From contig CALYQH010000073.1 of the NCBI GenBank assembly GCA_945283395.1, forward strand, positions 1-7,084: DNA of 7,084 bases, written 5' to 3'. Within the stretch, counting starts at the first letter, position 1, and each line of letters begins with the position of its first letter. The position numbers were made by a program, and so were the translations under genes. Source of the DNA: an uncultured Ventosimonas sp. Lineage in GTDB: Bacteria; Pseudomonadota; Gammaproteobacteria; Pseudomonadales; Pseudomonadaceae. Shown one piece after another: positions 5,678-7,084 of the stretch. The notes under the pieces are model-generated. The model worked only from the letters and a program-made list of their open reading frames with translations, had not been told where the DNA came from and did no database searches.

Positions 5678-5692
5678 TATTGACACTAGGGT
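5674..5692 (+). promoter_or_regulatory. Target hairpin presenting TTGACAC before the antirepressor
   Basis: ACCCTA (5674-5679) pairs with TAGGGT (5687-5692), and the seven-base loop is exactly TTGACAC, the complement of GTGTCAA (5657-5663) in the C4-type RNA. A loop that exposes an antisense target is a natural site for initial (kissing) contact. AATAAATCAACAAGGAGACAT, with the AAGGAG ribosome binding site at 5706-5711, follows. Confidence 0.5.
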
Positions 5693-5719
5693 TTAATAAA
5701 TCAACAAGGAGACATCCAC

Positions 5720-6295
5720 ATGTCTAATCAATTATCTATCTTCAGCTTTGAAGATCATCAAGTACGTACTCTATTAATCAATAATGAACCTTGGTTTATA
5801 GCGGTTGATGTATGTAAGGCTTTAAATATTAAAAACGTTACCCAAGCCATTGAAAGACTAGATGACGATGAAAGGGCTATGTTTAACATAGGGCTTAAAA
5901 ATCAAAATTTGATTGACTGTAGAGTTCAAGAAATAAACATCATCAACGAATCAGGCCTATTCACTTTAATATTACGATGCCGTGATGCTGTTAATAAAGG
6001 TACTATTCCCTATCGTTTTAGGAAATGGGTTACTAGTGAAGTATTACCAAGTATTAGAAAGACTGGTCGCTATGAAATACAATCCCAAATACCCCAAACA
6101 GAAGAATATCGTTACCATATAGAAATAACTATCACAGATCGCTTATTTGGTAATAATAAGGCAGTTATTAAAAATGAAGCCAAAGACCTTAATTGCATGG
6201 TAACAGGATTTGCCAAAACACTAGGCTTTAAAATTAACTCTATGTCTATAGCCGATGAAGCCTTTAAAGATTTTTATAACACTTCTTTGCGTTAA
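5720..6295 (+). CDS. Bro-N domain phage antirepressor
   Basis: A 191-residue protein with a Bro-N domain over about residues 1-116: a beta hairpin QVRTLLINNEPWFIAVDVCKAL, then QAIERLDDDERAMF, the strand-turn INIINESGLFTLILRCR (about 72-88), and FRKWVTSEVLPSIRKTGRYE (about 100-119). Bro-N proteins of temperate phages act as antirepressors or regulators of early genes, probably by binding DNA or the phage repressor. The remaining 70 residues (ITDRLFGNNKAVIKNEAKDL through FYNTSLR) match no antirepressor C-terminal module I know (ANT, ORF6C, Rha, P22AR-C). They are short and helical. The ATG has AAGGAG (5706-5711) eight bases upstream, and this site is complementary to segments of the upstream C4-type RNA, so translation is expected to be repressed in the lysogen. 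The start is firm. Confidence 0.9.
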   Translation: MSNQLSIFSFEDHQVRTLLINNEPWFIAVDVCKALNIKNVTQAIERLDDDERAMFNIGLKNQNLIDCRVQEINIINESGLFTLILRCRDAVNKGTIPYRFRKWVTSEVLPSIRKTGRYEIQSQIPQTEEYRYHIEITITDRLFGNNKAVIKNEAKDLNCMVTGFAKTLGFKINSMSIADEAFKDFYNTSLR

Positions 6296-6301
6296 CTGAT
6301 T

Positions 6302-6320
6302 AGCCCCTTAACTAGGGGCT
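6302..6320 (+). terminator. GC-rich stem-loop after the Bro-N antirepressor
   Basis: AGCCCC (6302-6307) pairs with GGGGCT (6315-6320) around TTAACTA, six bases after the stop codon. As at 423-440 the tail is TTCCAC, not a T-run. The near identity of the two elements after two antirepressor-type genes is notable. Confidence 0.5.
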
Positions 6321-6366
6321 TCCACCTTACTCTACTTTTTATCATTTTTACTAATGAGGATGATCT

Positions 6367-6552
6367 ATGCCAAATCCATTAAGAATAGATAACTTAAGCC
6401 AGAAGCAGGCTTATTTATCAGGTGCTGAAGCTAGAAAGCAAGGTTTACCTGGATTATGCCCTTATAAGGGAAAAGATTTATTGCCTGAGCGTTGTTGTTG
6501 GCTTAATGGATATGAGAGAGGAATAGAAAATGCCTATCAAGCCAGAAAATAA
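6367..6552 (+). CDS. Rmf/CrpP-like small protein
   Basis: A 61-residue protein resembling ribosome modulation factor and the related CrpP-like small proteins. Visible family features are an alanine/glycine-rich helix QAYLSGAEARKQG, the signature CPY (31-33), and a W-L-x-G-[YW]-x-x-G helix WLNGYERGIENAY (W45, G48). Rmf (55 residues in E. coli) dimerises 70S ribosomes into inactive 100S particles in stationary phase. Phage homologues are common, but their role is unknown; modulating host ribosomes during infection is an inference. Two extra cysteines (C43, C44) lie in a short insertion before W45. The ATG has GAGGA six bases upstream. The last 23 bases overlap the HNH gene in another frame. Confidence 0.7.
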   Translation: MPNPLRIDNLSQKQAYLSGAEARKQGLPGLCPYKGKDLLPERCCWLNGYERGIENAYQARK

Positions 6553-6889
6553 GGCGCTGTATCCTGATAATTGGAAAGAAATTAGACAAGATATTTTAGC
6601 TAGAGCTAATCACTGTTGTGAGTTTTGCGGTGTTGAAAACTATTCTTTCAGATTAAAAATTGACCATACTCATATTAGACCGCCAACCGAAAAAGGGCTT
6701 GATCTACGTGGATGGTCAAAAATTGTCCTCACTATTGCCCATTTAAACCATGACCCTACTGATAACGATTATGAAAATTTAAAGGCATTGTGCCAAAAGT
6801 GTCATTTAAATTATGACAAAGAGCTACATATGTATAACAGTGCTTTAACTCGCAGAAAGAAGCTACCGACTAAGGATATGTTTCTATGA
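6530..6889 (+). CDS. HNH endonuclease
   Basis: A 119-residue HNH-family nuclease. The N-terminal MPIKPENKALYPDNWKEIR and the CEFC pair (C30, C33) begin the zinc knuckle. The core TIAHLNHDPTDNDYENLKAL holds H71, H74 and N83, and CQKCH (C88, C91, H92) completes it. A segment at about 36-62 (YSFRLKIDHTHIRPPTEKGL) sits between the two parts and looks longer than in the compact phage HNH proteins I know, with its own D45-H46. Small phage HNH proteins often cut DNA near packaging genes or act as freestanding homing endonucleases; the role here is not determined. It starts inside the Rmf-like gene (23-base overlap) with GAGAGGAA upstream and ends in an ATGA overlap with the next gene, so the three genes form one translation unit. 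Confidence 0.88.
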   Translation: MPIKPENKALYPDNWKEIRQDILARANHCCEFCGVENYSFRLKIDHTHIRPPTEKGLDLRGWSKIVLTIAHLNHDPTDNDYENLKALCQKCHLNYDKELHMYNSALTRRKKLPTKDMFL

Positions 6890-7080
6890 TAGAAAATGAC
6901 GTTAAAACAAAGGAAGTAGAAAGAATCATTCTTAATCTACAAGTTAAAGAGTTCTTATCTAGAGGCGGACAGATCAAGCAATATCCCTACATGCCTGATT
7001 TGAAGCCTAAAGACTTAATAGATATTTATGCAGAGAGGTATAGTAAAAATGCCCACAGAAGCAAGAAAGGCTGCAACTAA
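6886..7080 (+). CDS. Small hypothetical phage protein (64 residues)
   Basis: A 64-residue protein of unknown function. The ATG at 6886 overlaps the HNH stop by four bases (ATGA). It contains VKEFLSRGGQIKQYPYMPDLKPKDLI. The FLSRGGQI pattern, a helix end followed by a GG turn, occurs in several tiny phage proteins and bacterial anti-sigma-like or repressor fragments, but that is only resemblance. The C-terminus is basic (KNAHRSKKG). Coding capacity is supported mainly by tight spacing in the operon. Its last 32 bases overlap the possible gene at 7049. Confidence 0.6.
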   Translation: MIENDVKTKEVERIILNLQVKEFLSRGGQIKQYPYMPDLKPKDLIDIYAERYSKNAHRSKKGCN

Positions 7081-7084
7081 AAAG
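7049..7084 (+). CDS. Start of a further possible gene, cut by the right edge
   Basis: An ATG at 7049 opens a frame MPTEARKAATKK that runs to the last base of the window without a stop. An AGAGG-type ribosome binding site (7034-7038) lies ten bases upstream. Only 12 codons are visible, so the product cannot be named; the basic alanine-rich start is common in small ribbon-helix-helix regulators. It overlaps the end of the preceding gene. Confidence 0.4.
   Translation, partial: MPTEARKAATKK

Noticed and set aside
5680..5700. A classical terminator at the ACCCTA/TAGGGT hairpin
   Set aside because: The tail TTAATAAAT is not a T-run, and the loop matches the antisense segment exactly, so a target hairpin is the better reading.
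1..7084. tRNA genes, CRISPR arrays, insertion sequences or attachment sites
   Set aside because: No cloverleaf pattern, regularly spaced direct repeats, transposase gene or integrase/att arrangement was seen by eye.

Overview
The window looks like the early/delayed-early region of a temperate phage or prophage. It is A+T-rich with a dense, all-plus-strand gene layout and short or overlapping junctions. The gene families (ERF annealing protein, lambda-type exonuclease, SSB with an acidic tip, Lar-type and DUF551-type accessory proteins, a Bro-N antirepressor behind a C4-type RNA, an Rmf-like protein) point to a phage of a low-GC gammaproteobacterium. Pasteurellaceae, Orbaceae or Moraxellaceae are plausible hosts, but the sequence alone does not fix the host.

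Layout. Bases 1-416 are the 3' end of an antirepressor-type gene with an ORF6C-like tail, open to the left edge. Bases 417-557 hold a GC-rich stem-loop and then a long interrupted inverted repeat ahead of the recombination cassette. Bases 558-2216 are that cassette: ERF annealing protein, YqaJ/lambda-type exonuclease and SSB, with overlapping junctions that suggest coupled translation. It continues into a probable HTH plus PD-(D/E)XK nuclease (2225-2779) and a DUF3268-type zinc-finger protein (2805-3179), and ends at a weak terminator near 3190-3210. Bases 3223-5404 are a row of accessory genes: an unknown 324-residue protein with a C-terminal CxxCxGxG motif, a DUF551-type protein, two small unknowns, and a Lar-like zinc ribbon fused to a DUF551-like tail.

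Bases 5405-5719 have no protein gene but are the most information-rich stretch. They contain a 9+9 bp dyad of DnaA-box-like arms, a near-consensus sigma70 promoter (TTGACA, 17 bp, TATAGT), and a structured leader of about 150 nt that I read as a C4-type antisense RNA. Its antisense segments are complementary both to the 5' end of the leader and to the Shine-Dalgarno region of the following gene, a Bro-N antirepressor (5720-6295). The expected logic is that C4 RNA blocks antirepressor translation in the lysogen.

The antirepressor is followed by a stem-loop nearly identical to the one after the first antirepressor gene. Next come a tightly overlapped trio, an Rmf/CrpP-like small protein, an HNH nuclease and a 64-residue unknown, and then the first 12 codons of another possible gene running off the right edge. 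No tRNA, rRNA, CRISPR array or insertion sequence was seen. The minus-strand open frames are all short shadows of plus-strand genes.
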